Source: Nematostella vectensis
Taxonomy: Eukaryota; Cnidaria; Anthozoa; Actiniaria; Edwardsiidae
Assembly (NCBI RefSeq): GCF_932526225.1
Contig: NC_064040.1
Location: forward strand, 6,793,181 to 6,857,180
DNA length: 64,000 nt
Direction: 5' to 3'
Shown here: piece after piece, positions 1 to 12,199 of the stretch
Position numbering within the stretch: the stretch's first letter is position 1
How the letters are laid out: each line of letters starts with the position of its first letter
Made by a program: the position numbers and the translations under genes
Notes under the pieces: model-generated
What the model saw: the letters and a program-made list of their open reading frames with translations, nothing else
Databases searched by the model: none
Told to the model about the DNA's origin: nothing

Positions 1-239
1 ATATTTAACCCCACTTTTTCCCTGCTGGTATTTTAGTTCTTGCAAGAACAATGGATAAGGATAATCATGTAATAAGCAGAATTAATATCTCATTGTATAA
101 GAAAGTCTGAAATGACCATCTGAAACTCACAATCTAGTAGATGCTTGCTTATAGTACCTTTTTTGCAAACATCTAAAAAATAAAATGTCTAATATATTAG
201 CCTATTTTCTCACAGTTTCCACCTAAAAACATACCTAAG

Positions 240-3200
240 GCCCAATTTGGACCCCTAAAGATTATGACAAGCATCCCTATCAGGTAGACATCGGAAGAAC
301 CTCTCCCTCTCCTCGGAGATGGGGATACCAAAATGTGGAAACTAAAAAAAGGTGAAACTATCTGGCAGTTTTGTCAAACTTGCAATGCATGATGATAGCT
401 TTGTTGATCACATGGTACATAAAACTGTTGGCTGCAAATAAAGTTTTGAGGCACAATTTCACCATTTCTTGATTTTCATGATAAATAAGTGGGCACCACT
501 TTTTTATTAAACCACTGTTTTGTACATATTTATACAATACAACATCTTTATGTAGGCACACTGGCCTCCGAGACTACCAACAACAAAACTTGTTACAAAC
601 TGGTTTCCAGAAGGGGTGTGACACAATTGTTGAAGACATAGTCATCTATATCTAAATATGTAATACGTAAAATACATTTAAAATATATTGATTAAAAATG
701 TCAGCATGTCTTCGTAAAGGAATGTGAGGCAATCTGGCGCTTAAACTGGGACACTGTCTGTGCCTTCTTTGCCTCTTGAGGTAGACTGTTCCAGAGCATT
801 GCACCACTGTACTGTATCTAAAGCTACGCTTGAGACAGTGCTAGGTCAGTTTCAAGATTTCTCAGGTTATACCTCGTTTCTTTATCGTTTAGCCTGGTAA
901 AACTATTCGATAAGTTAGGCGAAAAGTGTTCATTTAGGATCTTGAACATAAGAGTGCTTTTAATTTTTGCATGCCTTATTTCAAGGGCATCCTACTTAAG
1001 ATTGTATAAAATATCTTCAGGCCGGATATCGTATTTTGCACCCGTTATGACCCGTGCGTCACGATTTTGGAGTTTCTGCAGGTTATTCTTCAGAGTTGTA
1101 CCGCAAGTGTCCCATAAGGGGGAGCAGTAATCAAAATGGGGCTGAACTAGAGATGAATAGAGTGCCGCAAGAGAACATAACGGGATAAAGGGCCGAATAT
1201 GTCTTATGGCATCAATGCCAGACCAGATTTTTTGCACGTTGTCTCAATGTGGCTTTTGAAACTGAGCCTATTATCAATTTGGGCTCCCAGGCATTTCTGT
1301 GAGTCAACACGTGCAATATCCGTCTTGCCCATTTGGATAGCATCCATAATATTTGGTGCATAAGTTATAGTCAGACCCTATCATCATTGCCTTCGTTTTT
1401 GAAGGATGCGATTGAAGTTTGTTGACACTTAGCCAATCACATATATTTTCGAGATCACAATTGAGTGCATCCACAAGTACTTTAGAAGATGCAAAGACTT
1501 GAGTGTCATCAGCATTAAGGCACGGTGTGGTAGATCTGAGGCAATTCAGAAAGTTATTTACATAGATTAAAAAGAGTAATGGACCAAGTATGGAGCCTTG
1601 AGGAATTCCACAAATGATTTCTTGTTGTGTTGACAAAACACCATTAATAAAACATTGTTGGTGGCGAATTGTCAGAATATAGGATTGGAACCAGGTGTGT
1701 TCCACATCCAAAATTCCATAGTACTTCAATTTTTCAAGTAGTATGTCATGATAGATCAAATCAAAAGCTTTCCGTTTGTCTAGAAAAACCACACCCGTTA
1801 ACTCACCCTTGTCCATACTCTCAAACCAGGAATCAACCATCTGAATCAGAGCTGGCACCGTAGAGTGATGGGGGTGGAAGCCTGATTGGAAGTTGGACAG
1901 TAGGGAATTTTCATTCAGATAACCATATATTTGCCGGAAAACTTTTTTTTCAAATACTTTGCTGATAACAGACAAAATATAAATTGGCCTATAAAAATAA
2001 CAGTCTCGCCGGTCCACTCTTGTGAATTGGGGGAGACACAAGCATTTTTTCATTCTTGGATAAACATTCCAGTGGAGATTGACAGGTTAAAAATGGATGT
2101 TAAAGATGGAGCTTTTATATCCGCCGCAGCCTTAAGGGCTCGTGATGGTATTTCGTCAAGACCCGTGCTCTTTGCAAACTTTAGTTGCCTCAGAGTTAAC
2201 GTTCTCCACAGAAATGTCAAAGAATCAAAAGGAGGAAATGCTGTGATCGTCTTGTAAAAAGGAATTAATCTGATTAGGCGATTGGTCACATTGGTCACAT
2301 ATTTTCTTCTAGAATTACTAGAAATGAAAGTTTGGCAGCTTCCATACCATTATCCACTTTTCATCTCTTATATCGGCTGAGAATGTGTACTGTTTAGAAT
2401 TTGCAGCTCAGCACTGTCTGATTATTGTTATGTAATTATGATGTGTGTTTCACAGGACCTCCATTCAAAGGATCAGTTTTCCTCTCCATGGTGTTGGGCC
2501 TCTAGAGTAAGTATGATCAGTAGCATACTGTAAAGGCTCTTTTAGCACCCTCCCCCACCCATCTCTTTTGAGCCCCCCCCCCCCTACTCCCCCTAAGAAG
2601 TATAATAAAATAAAGCATGTGTCCAAAAGTACAAGTGGTCCCCTCTTCGAGACAAAGTGAAAAGATATAGGTCCCCAGGAACTTAATAGAGCTTTACAGG
2701 TACTATTTTAACTCGGATTTGAACATGTTACCATGCATTTTCTTTGTCTATTGTGGTTGACTATTCAGATTTTCCATCCTTTAGAGCCAAGAGGACTTAC
2801 GAATTCTTGAGGAAGGTGAATTAGAAGAAAGACTGAAAAAGGTGACTGAAAGCGAACCTGAAGAAATCCCCAAGGGTCCCCCATTACTGGAAATGTTCTC
2901 AAGGAAAAAACACATAGACTTTGAGGCTTTATCTAAGGACTCTAGCCCCTCCGGGAGTGCACCAGGATCTGATTTATTTCGCCGAAGAGATTTCTTAGAG
3001 GTTGATATGGATACGGATGGGGGCTCTAAGGGCAGTAGCGTAGGAAGCAGCACAAAAGGCAGTAAAGCAAGCCTGAATTCCTCAGATAACAGCAGTGAAC
3101 ATGCTACAGCTAAAGATGAAAATGATGAGGTTGATGGGCCCAAGGCTGTGGAGGTAAGGTTACCAAATTGTTTTTTTTTCTAATATGTTGTATGTGTAGT

Positions 3201-3796
3201 GGACCTAGACTTTTCAATAAATGTTTTTTTTTTTGTAATTTAACCCACCGCCATCATTGTGATTCATATTCACCTCTATGCACCCTCTACCAAAACACTT
3301 TACTCAAACACCATTTCCCAAGTAACAACTTCATAGAACACATGAAAGCAATAAAACATCTAAATAAATCAAAATGCTTTTTAAAAACACCTAGCCTGCA
3401 ATGCTGGCGTTTATCTGGTGTTTTTATAGCGAAAAACCAGCCTTAAACCATTTCTGCTCAAAATTCAAGATGGCAGCCACGAATAGCTTGAGGCTGGTTT
3501 TTCGCTATAAAAACACGCCTGCCTTGCCAGTGTAGTCTCCCTTCAAACTGAAATTCCATTAGACTATTGCTTCTCAGTTGAGCTCTTTGCTTTTTATCCT
3601 TTTTTTTATCCTGTTAATAAAAAGACTTCTTCTTCAACTGTTTGGCTAGCGCTAGGCCAATATCAATACTGAAACAATGACAATAAAAAGCTCTTTTTAT
3701 ATCTCTAGGCTTATGTATTTATAAATTCCCTGTCTGTTTCAGGAAATCCAATCAAGTACTACCCAGGATATGATGGCTTTTCTACAAAACTGGTGA
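240..3796 (+). CDS. 3' exons of an unrecognised protein-coding gene (partial, starts before or near window start)
   Basis: Four exons fit GT-AG rules and one frame: about 240-351, 2456-2506, 2787-3153 and 3743-3796 (stop TGA 3794-3796). Phases agree: AG|G, GA|C, then phase 0. The joined product is about 194 residues, hydrophilic, rich in Ser, Glu and Asp, with no membrane segment. It contains an acidic helix-like stretch (EEGELEERLKK), the string PPLLEMFSRKKHIDFEAL, a Ser/Gly-rich low-complexity part and the C-terminus DMMAFLQNW. I do not recognise the family. The 240 acceptor is weak because the pyrimidine tract is poor, so the first exon is the least certain. The exon at 2787 could also start at 2785, but only 2787 keeps frame with the 2456 exon in its better reading. 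The intron 352-2455 hosts a LINE remnant. The function is unknown; the C-terminal part is well supported as coding. Confidence 0.6.
690..2300 (-). pseudogene. Decayed non-LTR retrotransposon (LINE), reverse transcriptase to C-terminus
   Basis: The minus strand encodes, in broken frames, a reverse transcriptase: a linker with KSTGLDEIPSR (near 2180), a finger/palm region (2053-1304) with FLDKRKAFD and GIPQGSILGPLLFLIYVN, the catalytic-box position reading NADD instead of YADD, and then a C-terminal part with LYSSLVQPHFDYCSPLW (about 1150-1090) and WNSLPQEAKKAQTVSQFKRQ (about 795-735). These motifs are typical of CR1/L2/Jockey-type LINEs. Frame breaks near 2050 and 1300, and the altered catalytic motif, show it is dead. 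The endonuclease half is missing, as in a 5'-truncated copy. It sits antisense in an intron of the flanking gene. Confidence 0.88.
3415..3520. repeat. Short inverted repeat, hairpin-forming
   Basis: Arms at about 3419-3443 and 3490-3514 are near-perfect reverse complements (core tttttatagcgaaaaaccag), separated by about 46 bp. Similarity continues weakly outward. This resembles a small foldback or MITE remnant in the last intron of the first gene. No coding content. Confidence 0.6.
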
Positions 3797-3799
3797 ATC

Positions 3800-4890
3800 A
3801 GTAACAGAGGCAGTAATACCTAATATTAATATATAAGAGAATTGCAATTTAGATAACTGATAACTATAAATGGGAAGTTTAAACAAAGAAAACAGAAGGG
3901 TACTTCTTGATACAAACTCTTCAAGCACCCAAGGGGGAGGCAGGTTTTGCTTAAGGGGGGGAGGGATGAAATGCAGTCATAGATATCATTTTTATGATAT
4001 AGACATAACCATGTCTATGTCTATCATGTGGAAATAGTTTGAAATTTGACAATTCTTTAATAAAAAGTGATCCACTTTTTGGTGTTCACAAAGGGCTACA
4101 CATTTGGTACTTTTAAAGCCAGTGTGGTAATTTATCCTCATATTAGCCGTAGCAGGCCATGTAAGATTTGGGGGGGGGGGGGGGGCAAAACACAGAAATG
4201 CCCCTACTGGTCATTTTCTTATAACTTTTGAAATTATTGGGGGGGGGGGAGGCACATGTTCCCAGTGCCCCACCCCTTGCTACTGCCCTGTTATTCAATG
4301 TATTCTTTTTTGTATTATTTTTGGTATGCCCTCTGTTATTCCCATGACTATTAAAAATTAAACAAGCAACATTGCAAGGTTCGGGAATTACAATAGTTAT
4401 TAGACAAAAATGAACCATTGAAACAGTATCGGAAAGTATCAGGTTTCCTCTGCTAGGAAATAAGAGATGGAGACCTGAGGCTAGCACTAACCTTAGTTCT
4501 ACAGTCCCTGGTATTGTATCAGGATTCCTGTGCTTATAAATGAAACACAGGGGATCTGGGGGTGAGTCTACATACAGGGAATTTCCTGTTATTTCAGACT
4601 TCTGATAATCACAAGGTTAGAAAACCATGGATGTGGGTACTCTATTGGGATTGTAAGGCTTGGAATGGTAAGTTTGTTACAGGCTGTCAAACTGTGCCTG
4701 GGAAATACCCTAAATGCTAGAGGCTCAGAGTGAATGCCAACTTGAGACAGGATTACTTAAAAGAAAACCTTGTCAAACTAGCCTCTGGAACTTAGGTTTT
4801 TATATAGCCTTAGGTTTACTAGACAAGTGGTTAGAAAAATGGAAATATACAAAAGAGGTGGTTTTATCACTTTTGTACCGGGACCTTATG
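3800..4890. other. Intergenic, no gene seen
   Basis: No open frame here has codon structure, splice sites or recognisable domains. It contains poly-G tracts at about 4171-4186 and 4240-4249 and otherwise AT-rich unique-looking DNA. Confidence 0.5.
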
Positions 4891-4894
4891 TTAA

Positions 4895-5141
4895 AAGCCG
4901 CATTGTCACCAGTTTACTTCCAGTCGATTACGTAAGAATTTCCAATGATTTTTAACGGAAAGCACGAAAAATATTCCAAAATATAGAAAGCAGTGTGTCT
5001 ATTGAAAGTTTCTTTGAGGATGTGACTACTAATTTAGAGCGGACGGCCTGTTAAATATTTCGGATTCGAATAGATTCTTTTGTCTTTTAACGGTTGAGGT
5101 TTCCGTAGGACCTCCGGAAGTAAACTGGTGACAATGCAGCT
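4895..5141 (+). mobile_element. TTAA-flanked MITE, copy 1
   Basis: A 247 bp element bounded by TTAA at 4891-4894 and 5142-5145. Terminal inverted repeats read AAGCCGCATTGTCACCAGTT at the left and the reverse complement of AGCTGCATTGTCACCAGTTT at the right. A second copy, in inverted orientation and also flanked by TTAA, lies at 32637-32862 and matches through the interior. TTAA target duplications are typical of piggyBac-type transposons. No coding capacity, so it is nonautonomous. Confidence 0.85.
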
Positions 5142-5145
5142 TTAA

Positions 5146-5700
5146 GGAGGGTTGTTGTTCTCTTGGTATCAATATCATAAAAGTCAAACAACACATGTAG
5201 CCCAAGGTCTGTCAATGAGTAATTTGGACAGACTGGCTCATTGTCCGTTAGTAGAGAAAACATATGGGGTTGTTACTTTATGCTAGTATTCTTCCATAAA
5301 AATGTAATAAATTCAATCCAACGTGATGTAGTACTTGCAGTTGTCTATTATTTCCAAGTTAAGGCGATTTGGGGCAGTTTAGAATTCCCTCTAGTGATAG
5401 AGGGAACTCTAGTGATAGAGGGAATTCTAAATTTCACCGAACAGCCCTAAAACGGCCCCAAATGCGCTTTAAATCTCTTAAACGTGGAAATAATAGACGG
5501 CTACAAGTACTTTATCACGTTGGATTGAATTTATTCCATTTTTAGGAAAGAATAATAGCATAAAGTAACAACCCTATATGTTCTCTCTATTAACGGTCAA
5601 TGAGCCGGTCGGTTCAAATCGCTCGTTGACAGAGATTGGGCTACCTGTGCAAACAAGGGGCAGGGCAATAATCATACCAAGACATGCGGCCTTTATACTT
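5146..5700. mobile_element. Foldback element with arms of about 250 bp
   Basis: The left arm (about 5150-5395) and right arm (about 5425-5700) are diverged reverse complements: cttggtat...tgtagccca...gtcaatgag...gttgttactttatgct on the left reappears inverted on the right. The centre (5382-5427) holds a small duplicated motif (tctagtgatagaggga). The whole would fold into one long hairpin. It starts directly after the TTAA of the neighbouring MITE. Transposition mechanism is not identifiable. Confidence 0.75.
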
Positions 5701-6089
5701 TATCTTTGACAATAGGAAATCAGCTTTCTGGCTTTGTGTTCCTGTTAATCTTGGAGGTAATATTAATTAACGCGAAAGATGTTTCGTCTTTAAAAGTTTA
5801 TATTAAAGTGAATAGACTACTTGGATGTATATTTGTCCCGGCAAATTGGTTCATATTTTAGAGGTATAGATAAAACCCTATATATCTTACTATGGATGAT
5901 ATCAAAGATTCTTTATAAATAGGTAAACCCCTTATTGTTAATACAGTCTAAGCTTGTGCTTTTTTTGTTGTCAATAAAAAAAGATAACCCATGTCTGCTT
6001 TGACAATGTTTTTTTTTTAATGTAAAATGTTAAAAGAATGGCTGTCAGATGAGTTCTGTCTTGTGCGTGTGTGTGGTTGAGTCTTTTAA

Positions 6090-6580
6090 AGTGCGTATTA
6101 TGTACGGTGCTCGCTGTCTGTATGATGAAGTCTGTACAGTGTCCACTGTCTGTCTGGATTGTACAGTGTCCGCTTCCTGTACGGTAATGTCCGACTGTGC
6201 GGTGTCTATGTGGTGAGGTCTGAACAATGCGCGCTGTCTGTATGGTGAAGTCTGTACAGTGCGCTCTGTCTGTATGGTAGCGTTTAACTAGCATTCTATC
6301 TGTATTGTTTGGTCTGTACAATACACGCTGTCTTGTGGTGAAGTTCGTACAGTGCGCACTGTCTGTGTGGTAAATGTACAGTACACCTTGTATGTATGGA
6401 GAAATCTGTACGGTGTGCGTTGTCTGTATGGTAAAGTCTTGACAGTGCCCCTACCTGTTTGCTCAAGTCTTTTGAGTGCGCGCTGTTTGGCAGGTAAAGT
6501 ACTACCGAGTGCGCACTGTTTGCTAAGTGAGATCATTGAGCGCAATCAATCTGTTTTAAGTCTACAGTGCGCACTATGAT
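6090..6580. repeat. Degenerate tandem repeat, unit about 30-33 bp
   Basis: The motif ctgtctgtatggtgaagtct followed by gtacagtgcgc recurs about 15 times with substitutions and small indels. The variable spacing and decay suggest an old minisatellite. Apparent open frames across it are by-products of the repeat. Confidence 0.75.
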
Positions 6581-7440
6581 AGCGATTGTCTCATGGATGT
6601 TTTTGGCAGTAAATGTCTTTGGATATCACTGTGATTCACACTTCCCGCTTGCTCTGTCTGTCTGCCCGTCCGTTTGTCTGTCTGTTATTCTAATGACTTC
6701 TGCATAGTGCCTACTGCATGTTAAATGTTTCCGCGCATTGCAGATGTGCGATTAATACAATGTCAAATTTAACAATGAATTGAATTACATTTTTATGCTT
6801 TCTAACACCTGGAAACGTGCGTTTAACTCCCTTATCAAGAAAGACGAGCTTTTGATTTAAAAGAATAAGAATGACTAACACCTTTTAAAATTTTCAGCCT
6901 TTATTTTCCATTTTGCAATAAATATCCACCAATAAATTAAATGGAGTATAAAAAGATACTTGCTAAAAATTAGATATCTCTTTGCCTACACAACGTATTT
7001 CTACAACCACAACAACGTGTGCCTAACTAGAAAATGTTAAAAATTTACACCTCATTCTAATTTAGAAAATGTGCGTTTATAAATACTCTCTGTACAAATG
7101 CGTAGAAAAAAAATGAGCAAATTCACGGCGCTTTTAGCGTATACCGAACTCAGGCGATTAATGAAATGAAAGAGTGATGAAACAAGGCCCAATCAAAATG
7201 ATTAAAATGGTGATAAGAATTTGCTCTTAAATTTCTACGCACCATAACAAAATCAAATCAAAACATAACAAAAAAAGGGCTTATTTACATATCTACTGTC
7301 TGCCGTCGGACTAAGCAAGGCGATTTCCCTCGTCTGTGGTCCTTCACCTCTAAAAGATTCCAATTTTTTCGCGGTTTGCTTAATCAGGGCGTGGCGCTAT
7401 CCGAGCGAATATCCTACCTCTTGTTCAAAAACCACCACAA
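6581..7440. other. Intergenic, 3' of the minus-strand metalloproteinase gene; no gene seen
   Basis: AT-rich sequence with no supported exon. A polyadenylation hexamer for the neighbouring gene lies at its upper edge (7466-7461 on the minus strand). Confidence 0.45.
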
Positions 7441-7497
7441 AGGTGTGATGATTTCAAACTTTTATTAAAAGATTTGCCTATAATTTGTGTTTATTCC

Positions 7498-10400
7498 CTA
7501 AAGAGCCCTCCCCGCCGTAAAGACACTTATTGCGAGCATAACCAAACTAGGGAAGACGGAAACCGCTGAGGACTTATCCTTGGCCGACACTACGGTCGCA
7601 GTGGAATTCACTGTGGAATTAGAGTCAGTTGTAGGAATGATCGTTGGGTCCGGAAGACCAATCTCACTTGAGCTGCACAACATCCATTTCTTGGCTATCG
7701 ACTGTGGGTATCCTGATTCAGACTGGATAGAAAAATCGTCTAATCTCCAGTACTGGCCACTTTTGAAGAAATACGTTTTCTCGTTGCGCCATTTCATGAT
7801 GGCGTCGACTTTGTCAGGGATGTTCTTCCATACACCGTCGACTTGTCGTGGATACCCCAGATCCATTCGGCTGTTGTACTCGTCGTAGCGCCAGTAGTAA
7901 CCATCCTTGAATATGTAGGTCCGGCTGTTGCGTCCCCATACGAATATTCCATCCATTCCGCTAAGCTCCTCTGGAAGGCCGTACGCGGTGATTGGTTTGT
8001 GTTCTTCTAGTGTTGTCTGGTAATATTTCCAATAACTGGAGGAAAAAAAGAGGGAGCATCGTTAGCAAAGTCAAACTTTATACAAAGTTAATGTATCTGA
8101 TTTCAGTATATATTTGAATTCAAAAGTTGTATGCATTCTACAAGTCGACCTATTGAACCTTTCGCCGGACTCAAATTTGCTGTTAGAAACGAGGCTGTTT
8201 TACAAGATGCTGTGTTAGAGGAATTTAGTTCAATCAATTATACAACAATACTCACAATCCATCCTTGAAGAAAACATAACGACCGTCTTTGCGAGTGTAG
8301 GCGGCATCAATTGGCGTTCGCAGCTCCTTCCATTTATCGGCCACCTTGAACGGTCCCTTGCCTCCAATGAGAGAAGGGTCAGTGATAGTGAAGTAGTAAT
8401 CTCCAGTGAAGGCGTATGTGACCCCGTCTTTGCCTAACAGCCACGCATCGTAACGGGGTACCTTGCACATGTCGACCGCAGGGGGGAACTTTGTAGGCGT
8501 GGTCGGTCCCGTGTAGGGTTTCACGGTCACTGGTGGGGGTTTAGTCTGACCATCCTCATTTTTACCTTTTGAAGTACACAGGAGAAGTATTAGGAAATGG
8601 AATTGCTACCTAGACAGATGTGCATTAATATCATAGCCCTATTCTAGACTCACCCTCAGTCGTCCTCTATAATATGCAATAGGAACAAATTGAAACAACG
8701 GACTTTGTCTAAGCTTTTTTTATGCTAAACTAAAATAACCACTCGTCCTATTTAATATAAAAAAAAACTGGACCAAATGAGATTGAAATCATAATCATGT
8801 GGCGAAGTAAAAAAAAAGTAATTTCATTGGCTGACGGTCTACAGGATAAATAACGAGTATAAAAACACCCGTACCATATATGCCTTGAATAGCCATGACG
8901 TCATCCCAAGTCAGTTTTATTTTCTGCTTGTATCCCTGGTACCATGGAAACATGATGGATCCGTGCACCTCGCTGTGGTCGATCCCAAGGCTGTGACCGA
9001 ACTCGTGCAGCGCCACCCAGTCCAGGTTAATGCCGGAGTCTTTCCCGGTAGTGAAATCCTCATCATCGTCGAAGTGGGCGTCACCGGAAATGCCCTCATT
9101 GTTGTGCGGGTAAAACGCATGCGCGAGAGTGCCGCCTGGACCGTCGAATGGGTAGCCGTCGCCATGGTAACCACGGACGAAATCGATGAGGATGTCGACT
9201 TTGTCATCGGGGAGGTCTGGGGAGGCTTCCCTGATCTTCAGTTTGCTGACTCCGGTCCACTGGGCAAAGGCCCACTTGTAGATGCGCTCTTGGTCGCTTT
9301 TTGGGAGATCTGATGTGTAGCCCTTGATTCTATACGTCAAGTCCTGTAACGAGGGGAGCGCGAAGGTTAGATTAAGTATCACAACCTTGTGAAAGAAAAG
9401 CTAGTAAACATGAAGATTGCGTGCCTAACTTGTCTAGAACCTTATCAAGACGAGCACCCAAATAAATAGCAATAAATTCAGAGGATCACCATTGACCAAC
9501 GCCCTTCACCTCCCCTCCGCCTTCCCCTTCCAAAATTTTATACTACTCAGAAAATTACAACCTGGGATTCGAATCAGACACGTCGCTTCAACATAGAAAA
9601 ATATTCTAAACGTGTTCGGGTCAAACAGCTTCAGACTAACTTACATTTTTCTTCCAGAATGTTCCATGCAGCTGATATCTCTTCTTTCTGCGAGCCTTAT
9701 CAGCCGGACTAAAATCAGGCATGCCGCATCTTGATTTGCCCATCTGCGCGATAGTAGCGGCATCCATTACTCCTGTTTCGTTCAGCCCTGCGAATCTCTG
9801 CAGCATTCGGATGGCTTTGGTCAGCTCTTCCCTCGTGCGTAGGTGCCCCTGTCGCGGATCTTTAGGTACCAAGTATCCATACTTTGTAAGGAAATTCTAA
9901 AATGGAAGATACAGTCCCGATAAAATATTCTGCACGTTGAGCTGAATCTCCCAGGCACTCTTTAATGTGAGCAAAAAATATTCGCATACGAAAAGCATTT
10001 GAAAAGACATAGCAGATGTACCCGCCACACCCTTTTCAAATTTAAAAATAACATCAGAGGGGTACTCAAAACCCTAGGCGTAGTCTTGGACTTATAGGGT
10101 CATGACTTATCCTTGAATGATGATTACAAAAATTGGCCCAAAACACAATATAGTCATGTTAGGATCACGAGTTCGGTAAAGGGCTTACATCCCAATTTAA
10201 TGCCACTTTGTTATGTACAAATTAGGTTATTCCTTGCAAACCGCGGGAGCGCGGTTAGTGTTACCGATCACGGGACTAGCAAGGACCCCGCCAAATTGGC
10301 ACTCGGCCCGCGAGATCTACTCTCGTCCTTAGCAAACTCTTGTAACCAGAAACCTCATGTGACAAGGAGAATCAACATAGACATTTCCGCTATGCAATGG

Positions 10401-12003
10401 CCACGGAGGTCTAACCAGGACGTGATAGTAAAATACTAAACCGCTAATTAACGCCAGGCCGTCACACTGCGGGTCAATACCGCACGAAGCTCGATTTGGG
10501 ATAAAACAACGTGTATTGACTGAAACGCTAGAACCAATCAAATGATAGATCTAAGGTCGGCATTTCGGGGCATTTTCAACGGACTGGAAGGTCGAAAGAA
10601 ATCATGTGCTAATAGGAATATTTCAAGGTACAATATTTTCATTGCGGAGTGCACGCTAATTGGATGTGCAATTAAATATGTGAATGAAAGTAAGAGCATT
10701 TTCCCATATGTGTTTCCGGTGAGACCCGGTTTATTTTATGTCAATTAGAAGATAGTCATAAAATACTGGTGACAGAGCGCAGATGGCAAACATGACAAGT
10801 TGATTTGTTATCTCTTTTATCCGCGAGGACAGAAAGATGCGATGCAGAACTAGTGTGTAGTAAGATGCGGTCAAGCGGATGGAAACCCAAGTCAACTATT
10901 ATGTATTCATAAAGCAAGAATTTCGGAAAGGCTTTCTTCGTTCACCCCACATAAACGTTATCTTATATCCGAAAAGCGCAATTTTTCCAAATTAATCACC
11001 GGAAGCTAGAGTGTGTGATTAACCCATCTTTTCCTCTTGCAAAAAAAAAAAACCCTAGTTGAGGAGTGAGCAGAGAATCTAACCTGGCTTGTTGTACCAC
11101 GTGACAATCGAAGGGCGCTGTTAGAGTAATATATTATCTTTCTATTCAATACCTTCTTATTTTTATTCATTTAATTTTAGAAAGCTTTGTTTGTATTCGG
11201 CAAAGAGATCGTTAAAAACGCAATTTTTAAACCTCGTTAATCTCGAGCTTTGTGCGATCTTCTCGCGGCTTGAGAACCCAAGGATATCAGAATAAATAAC
11301 ACGTAATCCGATATCGCATTCTACAAGAAGGCTAATTCTTATACCACAGTCTTTTATATAATGAATAAAAAGATATTTTTGGTGGTTTGGCATAGGGGAG
11401 GAAGTGAAATATTCCAACACGATTCTCTAACACAGACATCCGCCCCCAGCTCCAATCAGAAATACAAATTATCCGCCGAGCTCTTGTAAAAGGAGGATTC
11501 TAAGTGTGCGAGAGTTTCAACGAAAAATATGCATCCAATATTTGATAAGGAGTTTTGTTAGTCATCGAATAAATCATTCCACAACTAGCTACTAAAAGCC
11601 AAGGCGAAGTATCAATGAAATGTAGTATAGATGCCACAATACAGGCTATGCCGATATCCGATCTTTTAAATAATCCGCTATCATCGAGATTGAGATATAT
11701 TTCTAGAGAAGCGCCAAATCAATTTTGTCTGTGCTCTCCGAATGTTGAGAACAATTTAACACGTGAAATCGCACTGTAAAATGGGCGGTGAATTGTAGTC
11801 TCAGGGCGAGTTTTAATTCTGTAATCATACAATGCACAGCTGGTAATATTCTAAACGGGCTAAACATTAATAGAAAAAAAGTTACTTACCATTCCCTGAG
11901 ATTGTTCCAAAGCACTAACAGGTCTGGAAACGCAGACTTTGCAAAAAGCGAGCAGAAATACCACTGCTAATAAAATCCGCAGAACGGTCTTGGAATCTGC
12001 CAT
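7498..12003 (-). CDS. Matrix metalloproteinase, furin-activated and probably GPI-anchored (MMP-A)
   Basis: Five exons (12003-11890, 9896-9645, 9343-8875, 8565-8256, 8035-7498) join in phase to 560 aa. Order: signal peptide (about 1-26); propeptide with cysteine switch SRCGMPD (Cys about 95); furin-type motif RRKKR (107-111); catalytic domain with zinc site HEFGHSLGIDH (235-245) and Met-turn Met about 253; Pro/Thr linker; hemopexin-like domain bracketed by Cys in DMCKVPR and WMLCSS; then a Ser/Thr-rich stretch and a hydrophobic C-terminus (AVSVFPSLVMLAISVF) resembling a GPI-attachment signal. Zinc-dependent endopeptidase for extracellular matrix, predicted at the cell surface after furin processing. 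Compared with its divergent neighbour it lacks the intron inside the catalytic domain. AATAAA on the minus strand at 7466-7461 probably ends the transcript. Family assignment is firm; the GPI anchor is inferred. Confidence 0.95.
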
Positions 12004-12107
12004 ACTGGTGACTATAAGAATGCGCAGTCGTTATGTTTCAGCTTTGTGTTTTCTTTGATTCTGTTCACCGCTCATAAGCTGTATACCTTCTCGTGGCAGG
12101 GCGCTTG

Positions 12108-12190
12108 CTTTTATAAGCACTCGGGCAATATGCAGCCCCCTAAAACGAAAATTCGGTAATCCAAATCAATTTCCTTTGCGACTACGTCAC
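12108..12190 (-). promoter_or_regulatory. Core promoter of MMP-A: TATA box and CRE-like 12-mer
   Basis: On the minus strand a TATA box (TATAAAAG, 12115-12108) lies about 105 bp before the ATG. About 70 bp further upstream, at 12179-12190, is cgactacgtcac (minus strand GTGACGTAGTCG), which contains a TGACGTA bZIP/CRE-like core. The same 12-mer occurs upstream of the divergent gene at 15315-15326. Confidence 0.6.
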
Positions 12191-12199
12191 TGAACAATA

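Noticed and set aside
8885-9313. Plus-strand ORF of 142 aa across the MMP-A catalytic exon
   Set aside because: Antisense shadow of the zinc-protease coding sequence.
10113-10748. ORFs of 68-108 aa on both strands in MMP-A intron 1
   Set aside because: No domain, no splice support and no repeat of coding character; chance frames in a less AT-rich stretch.
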